DNA of 64,000 nt from Candidatus Pantoea persica (GTDB lineage: Bacteria; Pseudomonadota; Gammaproteobacteria; Enterobacterales; Enterobacteriaceae), in the NCBI RefSeq assembly GCF_013753875.1, contig NZ_SMDS01000018.1:279359-343358 (forward strand). Reading direction: 5' to 3'. Position numbers and translations under genes: made by a program. Shown here one piece after another: positions 10,633 to 21,554 of the stretch. Within the stretch, counting starts at the first letter, position 1. Every line of letters begins with the position of its first letter. The notes below the pieces were generated by a model that saw only the letters and a list, made by a program, of their open reading frames with translations, had not been told where the DNA came from and searched no databases.

Positions 10633-11583
10633 TCACCCATGCTTCGCACTAAGAACCTGAAGCACCTCATCACACGCCAGTTCTGGGTTGTCGCTGTCTA
10701 GCCAGCGGACATTTTCCCAGCCGCGTAACCAGGTCATCTGGCGTTTAGCAAGCTGCCGGGTTGCGCAAATTCCCCGATAAACCATTTCGTCATAGTCAAT
10801 TTCGCCAGCTAAATATGACCACATCTGGCGATAGCCGACACAGCGAATGGAAGACATATCCGTATGCAAATCACCTCGTGCAAACAGGGCCCGAGCCTCC
10901 GCTTCAAATCCTGACGCCAGTATCTGCTGAAAGCGTAAAGCGATGCGCTGATGCAACAGTTCTCGTTTCGCGGGGGCGATTGCGAACTGATATACATCGT
11001 AGGGTAACGCTTCACCGGATGTTTTTTTCAGTTCCGTTAAAGTTTTACCCGAAATAAAAAAAACTTCCAGTGCTCGCGAAAGTCTCTGCGGATCATTCGG
11101 ATGAATACGACTCCCGGCGACCGGATCGATTTCGCACAGCTGTCGATGCAGGGCATCCCAGCCTTTTTCCCGCGCCGTTTGCTCTATCTGCTGGCGCACC
11201 GCGGAATCGGCCGAGGGCAGCGGCGATAAGCCCTCCAGTAACGCTTTGAAATAGAGCATGGTTCCGCCCACCAGCAGCGGAATTCGCCCGTTCGCCACGA
11301 TCTCCGCCATCGCGGCCAGCGCATCGCGGCGAAAATCGGCGGCGGAGTAGGTTTCCGCGGGATCGCGAATATCCAGCAGGCGATGGGGCGCCTGCGCCCG
11401 CTCTTCAGCCGTGGGCTTCGCCGTGCCGATATCCATGCCACGATAAACTAAGGCAGAGTCAACGCTGATTAGTTCCACCGGCAACTGCTCTCTTAGCGCA
11501 ATCGCCAGTGCGGTTTTGCCCGAGGCGGTCGGACCCATTAAAAAAATAGCCTTCGGTCGGCCAGCCTGGTTCTGTTCACTCAT
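10633..11583 (-). CDS. miaA: tRNA dimethylallyltransferase MiaA
   Basis: A complete 316-residue enzyme that adds a dimethylallyl group to N6 of A37 in tRNAs reading codons beginning with U. The P-loop [11 protein letters not shown] is at residues ~17-27, followed by the catalytic Asp in [30 protein letters not shown] near residue 240 and a C-terminal [10 protein letters not shown] match the tRNA-binding region. Its start overlaps the end of mutL by 8 nt, so the two are translationally coupled. It is intact, while the tRNA-modification genes queG and dusB in this window are broken. Confidence 0.96.
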   Translation of the reverse strand: MSEQNQAGRPKAIFLMGPTASGKTALAIALREQLPVELISVDSALVYRGMDIGTAKPTAEERAQAPHRLLDIRDPAETYSAADFRRDALAAMAEIVANGRIPLLVGGTMLYFKALLEGLSPLPSADSAVRQQIEQTAREKGWDALHRQLCEIDPVAGSRIHPNDPQRLSRALEVFFISGKTLTELKKTSGEALPYDVYQFAIAPAKRELLHQRIALRFQQILASGFEAEARALFARGDLHTDMSSIRCVGYRQMWSYLAGEIDYDEMVYRGICATRQLAKRQMTWLRGWENVRWLDSDNPELACDEVLQVLSAKHG

Positions 11584-13459
11584 GCTTCAATGCGGCAAGC
11601 GCGCTCTCAATCTCAATGGCCTGAATCAGGCCAGACGGTGGCGATTTCAACAGCTGCGGACAGAGCCGTTCAAGCTCCGCCAGCAGGGCAATCGCCTGGG
11701 AGTGATTCCAGTGAAGCGCCTCGGTTTCGCACCGCTGCGCCAGCCACTGCGCCAGCTTCGGCGCGTCACTCTCTGGCTGTTGGGCGAGATAGCCTAGCAG
11801 TTCTGGAATCAATATTTGTAAATTTTGCGTGCGTAAGGGTAAAGGCAACGCGCGCAGCGTCACATGGTAGCCTTCTGGCTGCAGATCGATGCCCATCATG
11901 GCAAGCAGGCTCTGTTTATCGGCGGAAACCTGACGCGCCGGGCGGGCGATTTTCATGCGCACCGGGATTAGCAGCGGCTGCGGCTTCAGTCCCTCTTCGC
12001 CCGGCTGCAGCTGCGCGTAACGCACCCAGCGCGCAGCCACCGGCAGCGAGAGCAGCTGCAGCATTGACGGCTGCTCCAGCAGCGCATAGCGCTCTCTCAC
12101 CACCGTCAGCACGCGGCCGAAGCTTTGCGCATGCGACGCCAGCGGCGGCGCGGCGGGCGCGTCGGCCTCGGCACGCGCGATAGGCGCAGCGGACGTCGGC
12201 GTTTTTAACAGCTGCTGATAGACAGCCCCTTCCCGCTTGCTGTAGTCATTCTCTTTCTTCTGCCATGCGCCGCCGCTGTGGCTGCCGCCGCGGCTATCTT
12301 GGCCACCGCGGCTGCGGCTGACATCGCCGCCATGGCCGCCGCCTTCGTTGCGGCGCGGCGCGGCAGGCTGGGAAAAATGGTTCCCGCCCGCCGCCTGGCG
12401 GTTTTCCGGCTGCCAGCGCGGCGCGGGCTCCTCCTCCGCGGCGAGCGGCAGGGTCGGCGCGCTGCTGGCCTGCAGCACGCTCATTACGCCCTGAAAGATA
12501 AAGTCGTGCACCAGCCGCGACTGATGGAATCGCACCTCGTGCTTGGCGGGATGCACGTTGACGTCCACCTGATGCGGATCTATCTCCAGATAGAGCACAT
12601 AGGCGGGCTGCTGATCGTCCTGCAGCTGGGTCTGAAACGCCTGGCGTATCGCATGGTTGATCAGCTTGTCGCGCATCATGCGGCCGTTCACATAGCAATA
12701 CTGGATATCGCTGAGCTGCCGCGAGCCAGCCGGATCCGCCACCCAGCCGCGCAGTAGCAGCTCGCCATGCTGCCAGTCGATGCGCAGCGCATGCTGCATA
12801 AAGGTAGCGCTGCAAATCGCGCCCAGCCGCCGCTCCCGCTGCGCCTCGTCGCTGACCGCGCGGTACTGGCGCATCAGCTTGCCGTTGTGGCTAAGGGAGA
12901 TGGCCACGTCGAAGCGCGCCAGAGCGATACGGCGGATCACTTCGTCGATATGGCCGAACTCGGTTTTTTCGGTGCGCATGAATTTACGGCGCGCGGGCGT
13001 GTTGTAAAACAGATCCAGCACTTCCAGCGTGGTGCCGCAGGGATGGGCGGCAGGTTTGACCGTCACCTCCATATCGCGGCCCTCCGCATAGGCCTGCCAG
13101 GCTTCGCTCTGCGCCTGAGTACGCGAGGTCAGCGTCAGGCGCGAGACCGAGCTGATGCTGGCCAGCGCCTCGCCGCGGAAGCCGAGGCTCATGATGGCTT
13201 CCAGATCGTCGAGCGAGGCGATTTTGCTGGTGGCGTGGCGCGCCAGCGCCATCGCCAATTCCTCTTTGCTGATGCCGCAGCCGTTGTCGCGAATGCGAAT
13301 CAGCTTCGCGCCTCCCTTCTCGATATCGATATCGATGCGCGTCGCGCCAGCGTCGAGACTGTTTTCCACCAGCTCTTTTACCACCGATGCGGGACGCTCG
13401 ACGACTTCGCCCGCCGCGATCTGATTGGCCAGCTGCGGCGGTAAAATTTGTATTGGCAT
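11576..13459 (-). CDS. mutL: DNA mismatch repair protein MutL
   Basis: A complete 627-residue MutL, the GHKL ATPase that links MutS mismatch recognition to MutH nicking and UvrD unwinding. Motifs: [14 protein letters not shown] (residues ~26-39, catalytic Glu), [20 protein letters not shown] and [17 protein letters not shown] long Gly/Arg/Ser-rich linker separates the ATPase from the dimerisation domain (~440-627). It is followed by miaA with an 8-nt overlap and preceded by amiB. It appears fully intact, so loss of MutL is not the cause of the mutations in this window. Confidence 0.96.
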   Translation of the reverse strand: MPIQILPPQLANQIAAGEVVERPASVVKELVENSLDAGATRIDIDIEKGGAKLIRIRDNGCGISKEELAMALARHATSKIASLDDLEAIMSLGFRGEALASISSVSRLTLTSRTQAQSEAWQAYAEGRDMEVTVKPAAHPCGTTLEVLDLFYNTPARRKFMRTEKTEFGHIDEVIRRIALARFDVAISLSHNGKLMRQYRAVSDEAQRERRLGAICSATFMQHALRIDWQHGELLLRGWVADPAGSRQLSDIQYCYVNGRMMRDKLINHAIRQAFQTQLQDDQQPAYVLYLEIDPHQVDVNVHPAKHEVRFHQSRLVHDFIFQGVMSVLQASSAPTLPLAAEEEPAPRWQPENRQAAGGNHFSQPAAPRRNEGGGHGGDVSRSRGGQDSRGGSHSGGAWQKKENDYSKREGAVYQQLLKTPTSAAPIARAEADAPAAPPLASHAQSFGRVLTVVRERYALLEQPSMLQLLSLPVAARWVRYAQLQPGEEGLKPQPLLIPVRMKIARPARQVSADKQSLLAMMGIDLQPEGYHVTLRALPLPLRTQNLQILIPELLGYLAQQPESDAPKLAQWLAQRCETEALHWNHSQAIALLAELERLCPQLLKSPPSGLIQAIEIESALAALKHE

Positions 13460-13495
13460 GGTGCGTATCCTTGTAGAGCCTGGCCGGGCTGGCCG

Positions 13496-15148
13496 TCAGG
13501 AGGCGGGAATTTTCAGGGGTTGCCCCAACATCACGTTCGAGGACTTCATATTGTTTGCCTAGATGATGGCCTGCGGGCTGACGCCGTAATGGGCGGCGAT
13601 GGCCGTCAGCGAGTCGCAGCGCACCACTTTGTGCCGCACCGGCGCGTGCACCGCCACGCTATTGCTGGCCGGCACCTTCAGGCGCTGCCCCTCCCAGACC
13701 ACATCGCGCTTGAGCCGGTTCATCTCGCGCAGCGTCGCCATGCTAACGCCATATTTCGCGGCGACGCCGGAAAGCGTTTCGCCGCGCGTCACGGTATGCC
13801 GCTGCACTGCACCAATGTACTGCGTGGTGCCGGTCGCTGGATTACTGGCGACGCTCACCGTCGGCGATGAGCCGAGCGGACGATTTTCCTCCTTTGGGAC
13901 CGATTGTAGCGGGTGCGCCAGGAAATAATTGCGCAGGCCCTTATAGATGGCCGAGGCAATTTTATCCTGATAAGCGCTACTGCCGAGCAGTCGCTCCTCC
14001 GAGGTATTACTGATGAAGCCGGTTTCCACCAACAGCGAGGGGATATCCGGCGAACGCAGCGCGCCAAGGCTGGCGTGCTCCGGCAGTCGCTTGTGCAGCG
14101 GCGATACGCCGCGCAACTGTTGCAAGACTTTTACCGCCACGTCGTAGCCGACGCGCTGCGAATGGCCAAACTGCAAATCCAGCACCGCCTGGCTCAGGTA
14201 GGGATCGGCTTGGCTGTTCGCCAGCAGATCCCCTGCGCCGCCCAGCAGTTCGGACTGCTTCTCGCGCTGCTCCAGCCAGTTCGCCATTTCGCTGTTGGCG
14301 CGCCGGTTCGACAGCACCCACACCGAGGCGCCGGTGGCGCTGTGGCTCGGCGCCGAGTCGGCGTGGATAGAGACCAGCAGGTTGGCGTTCTCTTTGCGCG
14401 CCACCTCGGAACGGCCCATTACCGAAATAAAATAGTCACCGTCGCGCGTCAGCACCCCTTTGAACATCGGATCGTTGTTCAGCAGTACCTTGAGCTTGCG
14501 CGCGATAGCGATAGTGACGTTCTTTTCACGCAGGCCGCGCTGACCGATAGCGCCGGGATCCTGGCCGCCGTGACCGGCATCAATCGCCACAATCACCGTG
14601 TCGTTGCTGGTAGGCACTGCATTGCCCGGGCGCGTCGTGGTATTGGTATTGCTGACCGCCGTTACCTGCCTGGCGTTGAAGGGGTTAGCGGCTGGGCGGC
14701 TCGGCGCCGTTGTCGCTGTTGTCGCTGTTGAAACCGGCGCGGCGCGCGTAGCGGGCTGTCGGCCCTGAATGGTAAACACCACGTTATAGCTACTGCCGTT
14801 GCGCTGTGTCGTCGCGCGGGTTTTGCCCGGCTGCGTCAGCTCGAACACCAGCCGGATGCTCTGTTTGTCTTTTGGAGTGCTGGTGCGGATGCGCTTGACG
14901 ATGTTGTCACCGCTGAAGTTCAGTGGCAGGCCCTGAATCACGCCGCTCTGGCGAAGAATATCCAGCACCACGCGATCAGAATTGCGCAGCGGAAAATAGC
15001 CGTAGACCGGCTGTCCGGCGAAGCTCAGCGTCACCGTCGCCCGGCTGTCGCCGTTTTCTATCTTGATGTCCGACAGGCTGGCCGCCAGCGCGGGCGCGGT
15101 AGCCAGGTACAACAACAGCAGCAGTGCGCTTTTCATCCGTGCGATCAT
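13496..15148 (-). pseudogene. amiB: amiB, N-acetylmuramoyl-L-alanine amidase (nonsense codon 21 codons before the normal end)
   Basis: AmiB cleaves the amide bond between MurNAc and the peptide stem during septum splitting. From ATG 15148 there is a short start and signal peptide ([18 protein letters not shown]), an AMIN domain (~30-130), a low-complexity linker, the amidase_3 domain with zinc ligands in [17 protein letters not shown] and VSIHADS plus [10 protein letters not shown], and two LysM-type repeats. TAG at 13559-13561 replaces a family Gln in the second LysM. The frame then continues for 21 codons (ANNMKSSNVML) to TGA at 13496-13498. The catalytic part is whole, so the 529-residue truncated protein may still work with weaker wall binding. 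The start overlaps the tsaE stop by 4 nt. It may be better viewed as a truncated CDS. Confidence 0.75.
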
Positions 15149-15609
15149 GCCTGCGCCACCTGCTCGGTCAGCTGTTCGCCCAGCGCAGAGCGCGCTTCCA
15201 GCCTCGCTTCGCGCGCGGCGCCGACATAGCTCAGCGTCAGGGCCAGATCGGGCGGCGGCAGCACGCCGGCGCCCTGCTGCGGCCACTCCACCAGGCAGAT
15301 TGCCTCACCAGTGAAATAGTCGCGGATGCCCATGAATTCCAGCTCTTCCGAATCGGCCAGACGATAGAGATCGAAGTGGTAAAGCGCGCGTTCGCCAAGG
15401 GTATAAGGCTCGACCAGCGTATAGGTCGGGCTTTTGACGTTGCCCTGGTGGCCAAGCGCCTGCAGAAAGCCGCGGCTAAAGGTGGTTTTACCCGCGCCTA
15501 AGTCGCCATAGAGATAGATTACCGCCGTGCCGGTACAGGCGCGGGCCAGCTGAGCACCCAGATTGAGGATTGCCGCCTCATCGGGCAAGGAAATAACACA
15601 GGTCTTCAT
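15145..15609 (-). CDS. tsaE: tRNA threonylcarbamoyladenosine biosynthesis ATPase TsaE
   Basis: A complete 154-residue P-loop ATPase that works with TsaB and TsaD to install t6A37 on ANN-decoding tRNAs. Walker [15 protein letters not shown] lies at residues ~36-49, with [10 protein letters not shown] and HFDLYRL as the conserved switch and Walker B regions, and CLVEWPQQG near residue 110. It is essential in E. coli, consistent with its intact state between two damaged genes: nnr (15616, 6 nt upstream) and amiB (4-nt overlap). Confidence 0.95.
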   Translation of the reverse strand: MKTCVISLPDEAAILNLGAQLARACTGTAVIYLYGDLGAGKTTFSRGFLQALGHQGNVKSPTYTLVEPYTLGERALYHFDLYRLADSEELEFMGIRDYFTGEAICLVEWPQQGAGVLPPPDLALTLSYVGAAREARLEARSALGEQLTEQVAQA

Positions 15610-15615
15610 GCTTTA

Positions 15616-17095
15616 TTATTGGGTCATCTCTGGATTAACAAACTGCCACAGCAGCTCGAATAAATCTGTTGCCAACATGCCGCGCGCGCCGCGCCGTGCG
15701 CTACGCAGCCTGCACAGGCCGCGTCGAACAGCGCCAGCTGCTGCCCCATCATCGAGGCGATAATACCACTCAATACGTCGCCCATTCCGCCGGACGCCAT
15801 GCCCACATTGCCGACGTCGGCAAAGGCCATCTCGCCCTGCTCGCTGGCGATAATGGTGCCGGCGCCCTTCAATACCATGACGCCGCCGTAGCGCGCCGCC
15901 AGCGACTGCGCGGCATGCAAGCGATCGCGCTCGACGTCGCCGGTTTTCACGCCCAGCAGCCGCGCTGCTTCGCCGGGATGCGGCGTAATGATGCGATTCT
16001 GACGTTTCTGCGCATTGATTGCCAGCAGGTTAAGCGCATCCGCGTCCCAAAGCATCGGCTTTTCGCTGACCGCAACCGCTTTTAACGAATTTTGCCCCAC
16101 TCTCGCTGACCCAGCCCAGGACCGATGGCGATCACATCCGCCCACTCCAGCCCCTTTGTCAGGCTGTCGTCGGTCAGCTCATCCACCATGATTTCCGGGC
16201 GCGCCGTCAGGATGGGCGCAATATTATCGCGATGCGTCAGCACGCGCACCAGACCCCGCGCGCAGCGCCGCCTCCGCCGTCATGCGGATGGCGCCGGCGG
16301 TGCCGGTGTCGCCGCCGACCACCAGCAGACGTCCGTGGTTGCCCTTGTGCGAGGTCGGCTTGCGCGGCTTCAGCCAGCGCGTTAGCGATGAGGCGTCAAA
16401 GCGCGCCATCGGGGCCTCTTCGCCCGTCAGGAAAGGGGCCAGGCCAAGATCGGCGTAGCGCAGCCTGCCGATCAGGTCGCGCGCTTTGCCGGTGATCTGT
16501 CCCGGCTTGAGCGCGACAAAACTCAGCGTCTGCGCGGCATCAATCGCCTCGCCCGGCACGCTGCCATTTGCCGCCGACAGGCCTGAGGGCATATCGAGCG
16601 CCAGCACCGGCGCAGCGTGCGTGTTCGCCTGTTTGATCAGCGCGGCGTAAGCGCCGGTCGGCGCGCGGTTGATGCCGGTGCCGAGCAACGCGTCTACGAT
16701 CACGTCGACCTGCTCCGGCCAGGGGGCGTCAGGCGCATAGATTTCGCCGCCTGCTTCCAGCCAGGCGTCGCGCGCGCGCTGCGCCTCTTCCGGCAGCGGC
16801 TTCTCTCCTTCGCACGCCAGCAGCGTCGTCTCGATGCCTGCCGCCTGCGCCAGCCGCGCCACCACATAGCCGTCACCGCCGTTGTTGCCATGGCCGCAGA
16901 GGATCAGCCAGTGCTGCGCCTGTGGCCACTGCTGCTGTGCAGCGCGAAGGCCGCCTGCCCGGCGCGCTGCATCAGCTCGTAGAGCGTAATGCCGAGCGCG
17001 TCGGCGCCTTCGCGCTCCAGCTGCCGCAGAGCCTGCGCAGGCCAGACGGAATATGGTAAACGGCGGCCGTCCGCATTTGATTCCTGGTTACTCAT
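15616..17095 (-). pseudogene. nnr: nnr, bifunctional NAD(P)HX epimerase/dehydratase (at least four frameshifts)
   Basis: Nnr repairs hydrated NADH and NADPH. The homologous protein can be followed from ATG 17095 (LGITLYELMQRAGQAAFAL) to TAA 15616-15618 (FVNPEMTQ), but the frame changes near 16935, 16258, 16085 and 15685. Conserved pieces are all there: GHGNNGGDGY and VDALLGTGI of the epimerase domain, GNHGRLLVVGGDTGTAGA, MLWDADALNLLA, ITPHPGEAARLLG and GNVGMASGGMGDVLSGI of the dehydratase domain. Four separate indels make a functional product impossible. Its start codon overlaps that of queG on the opposite strand (17093-17096), the divergent arrangement found in E. coli. Confidence 0.92.
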
Positions 17096-18232
17096 GTCAT
17101 ACCCTCTCGATCTTCATCAGCTTGCCCAACAGATTAAACAGTGGGGCAAGGATCTCGGTTTTCAGCAGGTCGGTATTACCGACACAGATCTCAGCGCGGA
17201 AGAGCCGCGCCTGCAGGCGTGGCTGGACAAGCAGTATCACGGCGAAATGGAGTGGATAGCGCGACACGGCATGATGCGCGCCCGTCCGCATGAACTGCTG
17301 CACGGCACGCTGCGCGTGATCAGCGTGCGCATGAACTACCTTCCGGCAAAAGCCGCCTTCGCCAGTACGCTGAAAAATCCGCAGCTCGACTATGTCAGCC
17401 GCTACGCTCTGGGCCGTGATTACCACAAAGTATTGCGCAATCGCCTGAAAAAGCTCGGAGAAATGATTCAGGAACGCTGCGGAGAGCTGAATTTTCGCCC
17501 CTTCGTCGACTCTGCGCCGGTGCTGGAGCGTCCGCTGGCGGCGAAGGCCGGGCTGGGCTGGACCGGTAAACATTCGCTGATCCTGAATCGCGAAGCGGGC
17601 TCGTGGTTTTTTCTCGGCGAGCTGCTGCTCGACCTGCCGCTGCCGATCGATACGCCGCAGGGAAGAGCAGTGCGGCCGCTGTGTCGCCTGTATGACCATC
17701 TGCCCGACCAATGCCATCGTCGAGCCCTACGTGGTCGACGCCCGCCACTGCATCTCCTATCTCACCATCGAACAGGAAGGCGCCATCCCTGAAGCGCTGC
17801 GGCCGCTGATAGGCAATCGCATCTACGGCTGCGACGACTGCCAGCTGATCTGTCCGTGGAACCGCTATGGACAACTTAGCGACGAAAGCGATTTTGCGCC
17901 GCGCGCCGCGCTGCACATGCTTGAGCTTATAGCCCTGTTTCAGTGGAATGAGAAAACCTTTTTACGGGTGACGGAAGGCTCGGCGATACGCCGCATCGGC
18001 CATCTGCGCTGGCTGCGATGTAGCCGTCGCGCTGGGCAACGCGCCCTAGCGCGCGGAAATCGTCGATGTGCTGGAGAAGCGGCTGGGGGAAAACGCGCTG
18101 CTTGATGAGCATATCGCGTGGGCGCTGAGTCAGCAGCGGGGAAAATGCTAGGCGCTGGCGATTGACGTGCAGCCTACGTAGCAAAAGCGGCTGGTGCGCG
18201 CCGTCGAGAAGGGATTGCCGCGTGATGCATAA
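17094..18232 (+). pseudogene. queG: queG, epoxyqueuosine reductase (frameshifts and three TAG codons)
   Basis: QueG is the cobalamin- and Fe-S-dependent enzyme that completes queuosine in tRNA. From ATG 17094 the frame is intact through the B12-binding N-terminal part (GFQQVGITDTDL, RYALGRDYHKVLRNRLKKLG, AAKAGLGWTGKHSLIL). A frameshift near 17660 moves it; the next frame holds the first 4Fe-4S motif CGRCVACMTICPT and later CDDCQLICPWNR. Another shift near 18015 is followed by a frame with TAG at 18047-18049, 18149-18151 and 18179-18181 before the family C-terminus VEKGLPRDA and TAA at 18230-18232. All ligand cysteines are still written in the DNA, so decay is recent. Confidence 0.92.
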
Positions 18233-18582
18233 TTGATCAATGCGGCGCGCTGATAACTTTTCCACACGTTGTGCATAAAATTAAAAAGCCGTTGTCATTC
18301 AACTGACACAGGGAGGCAAAGACGAAATTCTAACAAAATGAAATGTTATTATCTTATTAAAATTTAATGCTTTACATAAAAATATGTACAAATGATAACA
18401 TGGACAGACGCAGAACGGCGCAGTAATCTTGTGGATAACTCTGTTAAAAATAGTTTTACAGATCGCCGGAAACGGCGTCAAAGTGCGGCTGGCATGCTGT
18501 GGATACCCCAATAAGCGTAGAGTAGCCCGATGACCGGAAAGAGTCATACGCTAAGCGTATGATTTTCTATGATGTGAAAATT
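18233..18582. other. intergenic region between queG and tRNA-Gly
   Basis: These 350 bases are richer in A/T than the flanking genes and contain no recognisable protein or RNA gene. An 8-bp perfect inverted repeat with a 3-nt loop at 18544-18562 lies 20 nt past the tRNA 3' end and is the only clear structure. E. coli has two further glycine tRNA genes in this neighbourhood; no remnant of them was seen. Confidence 0.6.
18544..18562 (-). terminator. possible terminator of the tRNA-Gly transcript
   Basis: TCATACGC and GCGTATGA pair perfectly around TAA, 20 nt downstream of the tRNA-Gly 3' end on the minus strand. The tail on that strand is only weakly T-rich (ACTCTTTCC). It may be a terminator or a processing signal. 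Confidence 0.4.
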
Positions 18583-18658
<76 letters not shown>

Positions 18659-18823
18659 GCCCTGTACCACTACATAAATTCCTCATTGGTACGATGGTAT
18701 TTATTATACGAGAATTTTTTGCCGCTGCAAGAGCCTGAAAGCAAAATTTTGCGATTTCGATTCGTTTGCCGATTAAAGCAGCAACACGCTGTTTTCCTGC
18801 GCACCTTTCACCGCTAATCACCG

Positions 18824-19372
18824 CTAAAGCTGCAAAAAGTGCTCGCGGTAGTATGCCAGCTCGGCGACGGATTCGCGAATATCATCCAGCGCCTGATGCG
18901 TGCCCGCTTTTTTAAAGCCTGGCAGAATATCCGGCTTCCAGCGACGCGCCAGCTCTTTCAACGTGCTGACGTCAAGATAGCGATAGTGGAAATAGGTTTC
19001 CAGCTCCGGCATGTATTTGAACAGGAAGCGGCGATCCTGACCGATGCTGTTGCCGCAAATCGGTGAGCTGCTAGCAGGCACCCACTGCTTTAAAAACGCC
19101 AGCGTCGCCAGCTCGGCGGCGCGATCGTCAAATTCGCTGGCCTTGACGCGTTCCACCAAGCCGCTGGCGGTATGAGTGCGCACGTTCCAGTCGTCCATCA
19201 GCGCCAGCTGCGCGTCGGACTGGCGTACCGCCATCACCGGCCCTTCCGCCAGAATATTCAGGTTCGCGTCGGTCACCAGCGTGGCGATCTCAATAATGCG
19301 GTCGCGCTCTGGATCCAGCCCGGTCATCTCCAGATCGATCCAAATCAGATTGTTTTCATTTCCTGTTGCCAT
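18824..19372 (-). CDS. orn: oligoribonuclease
   Basis: A complete 182-residue DEDDh exonuclease that degrades 2-5-nt RNAs, finishing mRNA decay, and also clears pGpG. The start at 19372 ([25 protein letters not shown]) matches the family; an ATG at 19402 would add ten residues. Catalytic acidic residues sit in [10 protein letters not shown], in ALMDDWN and in the C-terminal [16 protein letters not shown], and [13 protein letters not shown] is conserved. The gene ends in TAG, showing that TAG is still used as a normal stop here. It is divergent from rsgA and intact, as expected for an enzyme essential in E. coli. Confidence 0.96.
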   Translation of the reverse strand: MATGNENNLIWIDLEMTGLDPERDRIIEIATLVTDANLNILAEGPVMAVRQSDAQLALMDDWNVRTHTASGLVERVKASEFDDRAAELATLAFLKQWVPASSSPICGNSIGQDRRFLFKYMPELETYFHYRYLDVSTLKELARRWKPDILPGFKKAGTHQALDDIRESVAELAYYREHFLQL

Positions 19373-19474
19373 GCTGTTTCCCGCCGTAGCCGTAGTCGTC
19401 ATCGATAGTGAATAAAGTGTATCATAGACGTTTTGCCCGGCAGGGCGAAGTGTGGCCAACTCCTGAGAGGATGT

Positions 19475-20515
19475 GTGAGCAAAAATAAACTGTCGAAAGG
19501 TCAACAACGTCGCGTCAGCGCCAACCATCAGCGTCGTCTGAAACAGCGTGAAGTGCCGGAAGCTGACGACAACCTGTTTGGTGAAGCGGCGGAAGGCGTG
19601 GTGATCAGCCGCTTCGGCATGCATGCAGACGTCGAGGCGAGCGCAGGCGACGTGCACCGCTGCAATATCCGCCGCACCATCCGTTCGCTGGTCACCGGCG
19701 ACCGCGTGGTCTGTCGGCCGACGCTAAGCGGTGGCAAGGGCATCGTCGAAGCGGTGCACGAGCGCAGCAGCGTATTGACGCGCCCCGACTACTACGACGG
19801 CCTGAAGCCAATCGCCGCCAATATCGATCAGATCATTATCGTGTCGGCGATTTTGCCCGAGCTGTCGCTGAATATCATCGATCGCTATCTGGTGGCGAGC
19901 GAGACCTTAGGTATCGAGCCGCTGCTGGTGCTGAACAAAACCGATCTACTGGATGAGCCGGCGCACACCTTCGTTGAGGAGCAGATGGATATCTACCGCC
20001 GTATCGGCTATCGCGTGCTGATGGTCTCCAGCCACACCAAAGCGGGCCTGGCGGAGCTAAAAGCGGCCCTGACCGATCGCATCAGCGTCTTTGCCGGTCA
20101 GTCCGGCATCGGCAAATCGAGCCTGCTTAATGCCCTGCTCGGCCTCGACGCGGCGGCGGAAACCGCCATCCTGACCAACGGCGTGTCCGGGCTGGGCCAG
20201 CACACCACCACCGCGTCGCGCCTCTATCACTTTCCTCACGGCGGCGACGTGATCGATTCGCCGGGCGTGCGCGAGTTTGGTTTATGGCACCTGGAACCGG
20301 AACAAATCACGCGCGGATTTGTCGAATTTCGTGAATTTCTGGGCGGTTGTAAGTTCCGCGACTGTAAGCATGGCAACAATCCCGGCTGCGCCATTCGCGC
20401 CGCCGTCGAAGCGGGCCAGATAGATGTTTCGCGCTTTGACAACTATCACCGTATTTTAGAAAGCATGGCGCAGGTGAAAACGCGCAAGAATTTCTCTGAC
20501 GGTGACGCCTGATCC
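19475..20515 (+). CDS. rsgA: ribosome small-subunit biogenesis GTPase RsgA
   Basis: A 345-residue circularly permuted GTPase that checks late 30S maturation. GTG at 19475 after GAGAGGATGT gives [13 protein letters not shown] as in the family. An N-terminal OB fold (~35-105) is followed by the permuted G motifs: NKTDLL (G4) before [16 protein letters not shown] (G1), then GLGQHTTT (G2) and DSPGVREFG (G3). The zinc finger is [14 protein letters not shown]. Relative to E. coli, a few residues are missing near [12 protein letters not shown] and just before GLGQHTTT, and a usually conserved Trp is Cys; these may be lineage differences or mild damage. It precedes psd in the same direction. Confidence 0.94.
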
Positions 20516-20641
20516 CTGCTGCGAGCCAGCCGATTTCGCTGTACGCCGCAGCGCAACGGGGAAATTCGCCATCTGACCGGGGCGCAGCTATCATGCGCCC
20601 CCCCCCTTTTGATTGACGCGAAATTAAGCCAGGAGGCTAAG

Positions 20642-21538
20642 GTGTTTGATCGTATAAAACTCGGCCTGAATCATGTACTGCCGAAAAAATGGCTGACCGA
20701 ACTCGCCGGCTGGGGAGCCAGCCGCCGCCGCGGCTGGTTGACCAAACTGGTGATCGATCTCTTTGTCTGGTTCTACAAAGTCGATATGGCGGAGGCGCGC
20801 AAGCCCGACACCGCCAGCTACCGCACCTTTAACGACTTCTTCGTTCGCCCGCTGAAAGATGATGCGCGTCCGATCGATCCCGACGCCAACCTGATTGTGC
20901 AGCCTGCCGATGGCGCCATCAGCCAGCTTGGTCGCATCGACGGCAATCAGATCTTTCAGGCGAAGGGTCACCACTACACGCTGGAGGCGCTGCTGGCAGG
21001 CCAGCAAGAGATGGCGGCGCGCTTCCGCGATGGCGACTTTGTCACCACCTATCTGGCGCCGCGCGACTACCACCGCGTGCATATGCCGTACAACGGCATT
21101 CTGCGCGAGATGATCTACGTGCCGGGCGATCTCTATTCCGTCAATCCGCTGACGGCGCGCAATATCCCGAACCTGTTTGCGCGCAACGAGCGCGTGATCT
21201 GCTATTTCGATACCGATATCGGTCCGATGGTACAGATTCTGGTCGGCGCCACCATCGTCGGCAGTATCGAAACCAGCTGGGCTGGCACCATTACGCCGCC
21301 GCGCGAAGGTGTGATTAAGCGCTGGCACTATCCGGCCGCGGAAGATGAAGGCGCGGTTGTGCTGCTGAAGGGCCAGGAGATGGGCCGCTTCAAGCTCGGC
21401 TCCACGGTTATCAACCTCTTCGCACCGGGACGCGTCAAGCTGGCGGAGAGCCTGGAAGCGGAAAGCAAGACCCGTCTGGGTCAGCCGCTGGCCATCGTGC
21501 TGCCGCCGTCCGCTCCCGTCGATATCATCGCCGACTAA
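20642..21538 (+). CDS. psd: phosphatidylserine decarboxylase proenzyme
   Basis: Psd makes phosphatidylethanolamine from phosphatidylserine at the inner membrane. GTG at 20642, after a strong AGGAGG at about 20631, gives 298 residues. The self-cleavage site LGST, whose Ser becomes the pyruvoyl group, is at residues 252-255, the same as E. coli. Other conserved parts are [36 protein letters not shown] and [16 protein letters not shown]. The acidic C-terminal tail of the E. coli protein (~20 residues) is absent. It is essential in E. coli and intact here. mscM follows after 16 nt, as in E. coli. Confidence 0.95.
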   Translation: MFDRIKLGLNHVLPKKWLTELAGWGASRRRGWLTKLVIDLFVWFYKVDMAEARKPDTASYRTFNDFFVRPLKDDARPIDPDANLIVQPADGAISQLGRIDGNQIFQAKGHHYTLEALLAGQQEMAARFRDGDFVTTYLAPRDYHRVHMPYNGILREMIYVPGDLYSVNPLTARNIPNLFARNERVICYFDTDIGPMVQILVGATIVGSIETSWAGTITPPREGVIKRWHYPAAEDEGAVVLLKGQEMGRFKLGSTVINLFAPGRVKLAESLEAESKTRLGQPLAIVLPPSAPVDIIAD

Positions 21539-21554
21539 TCCCTAAGAGTGTGCT

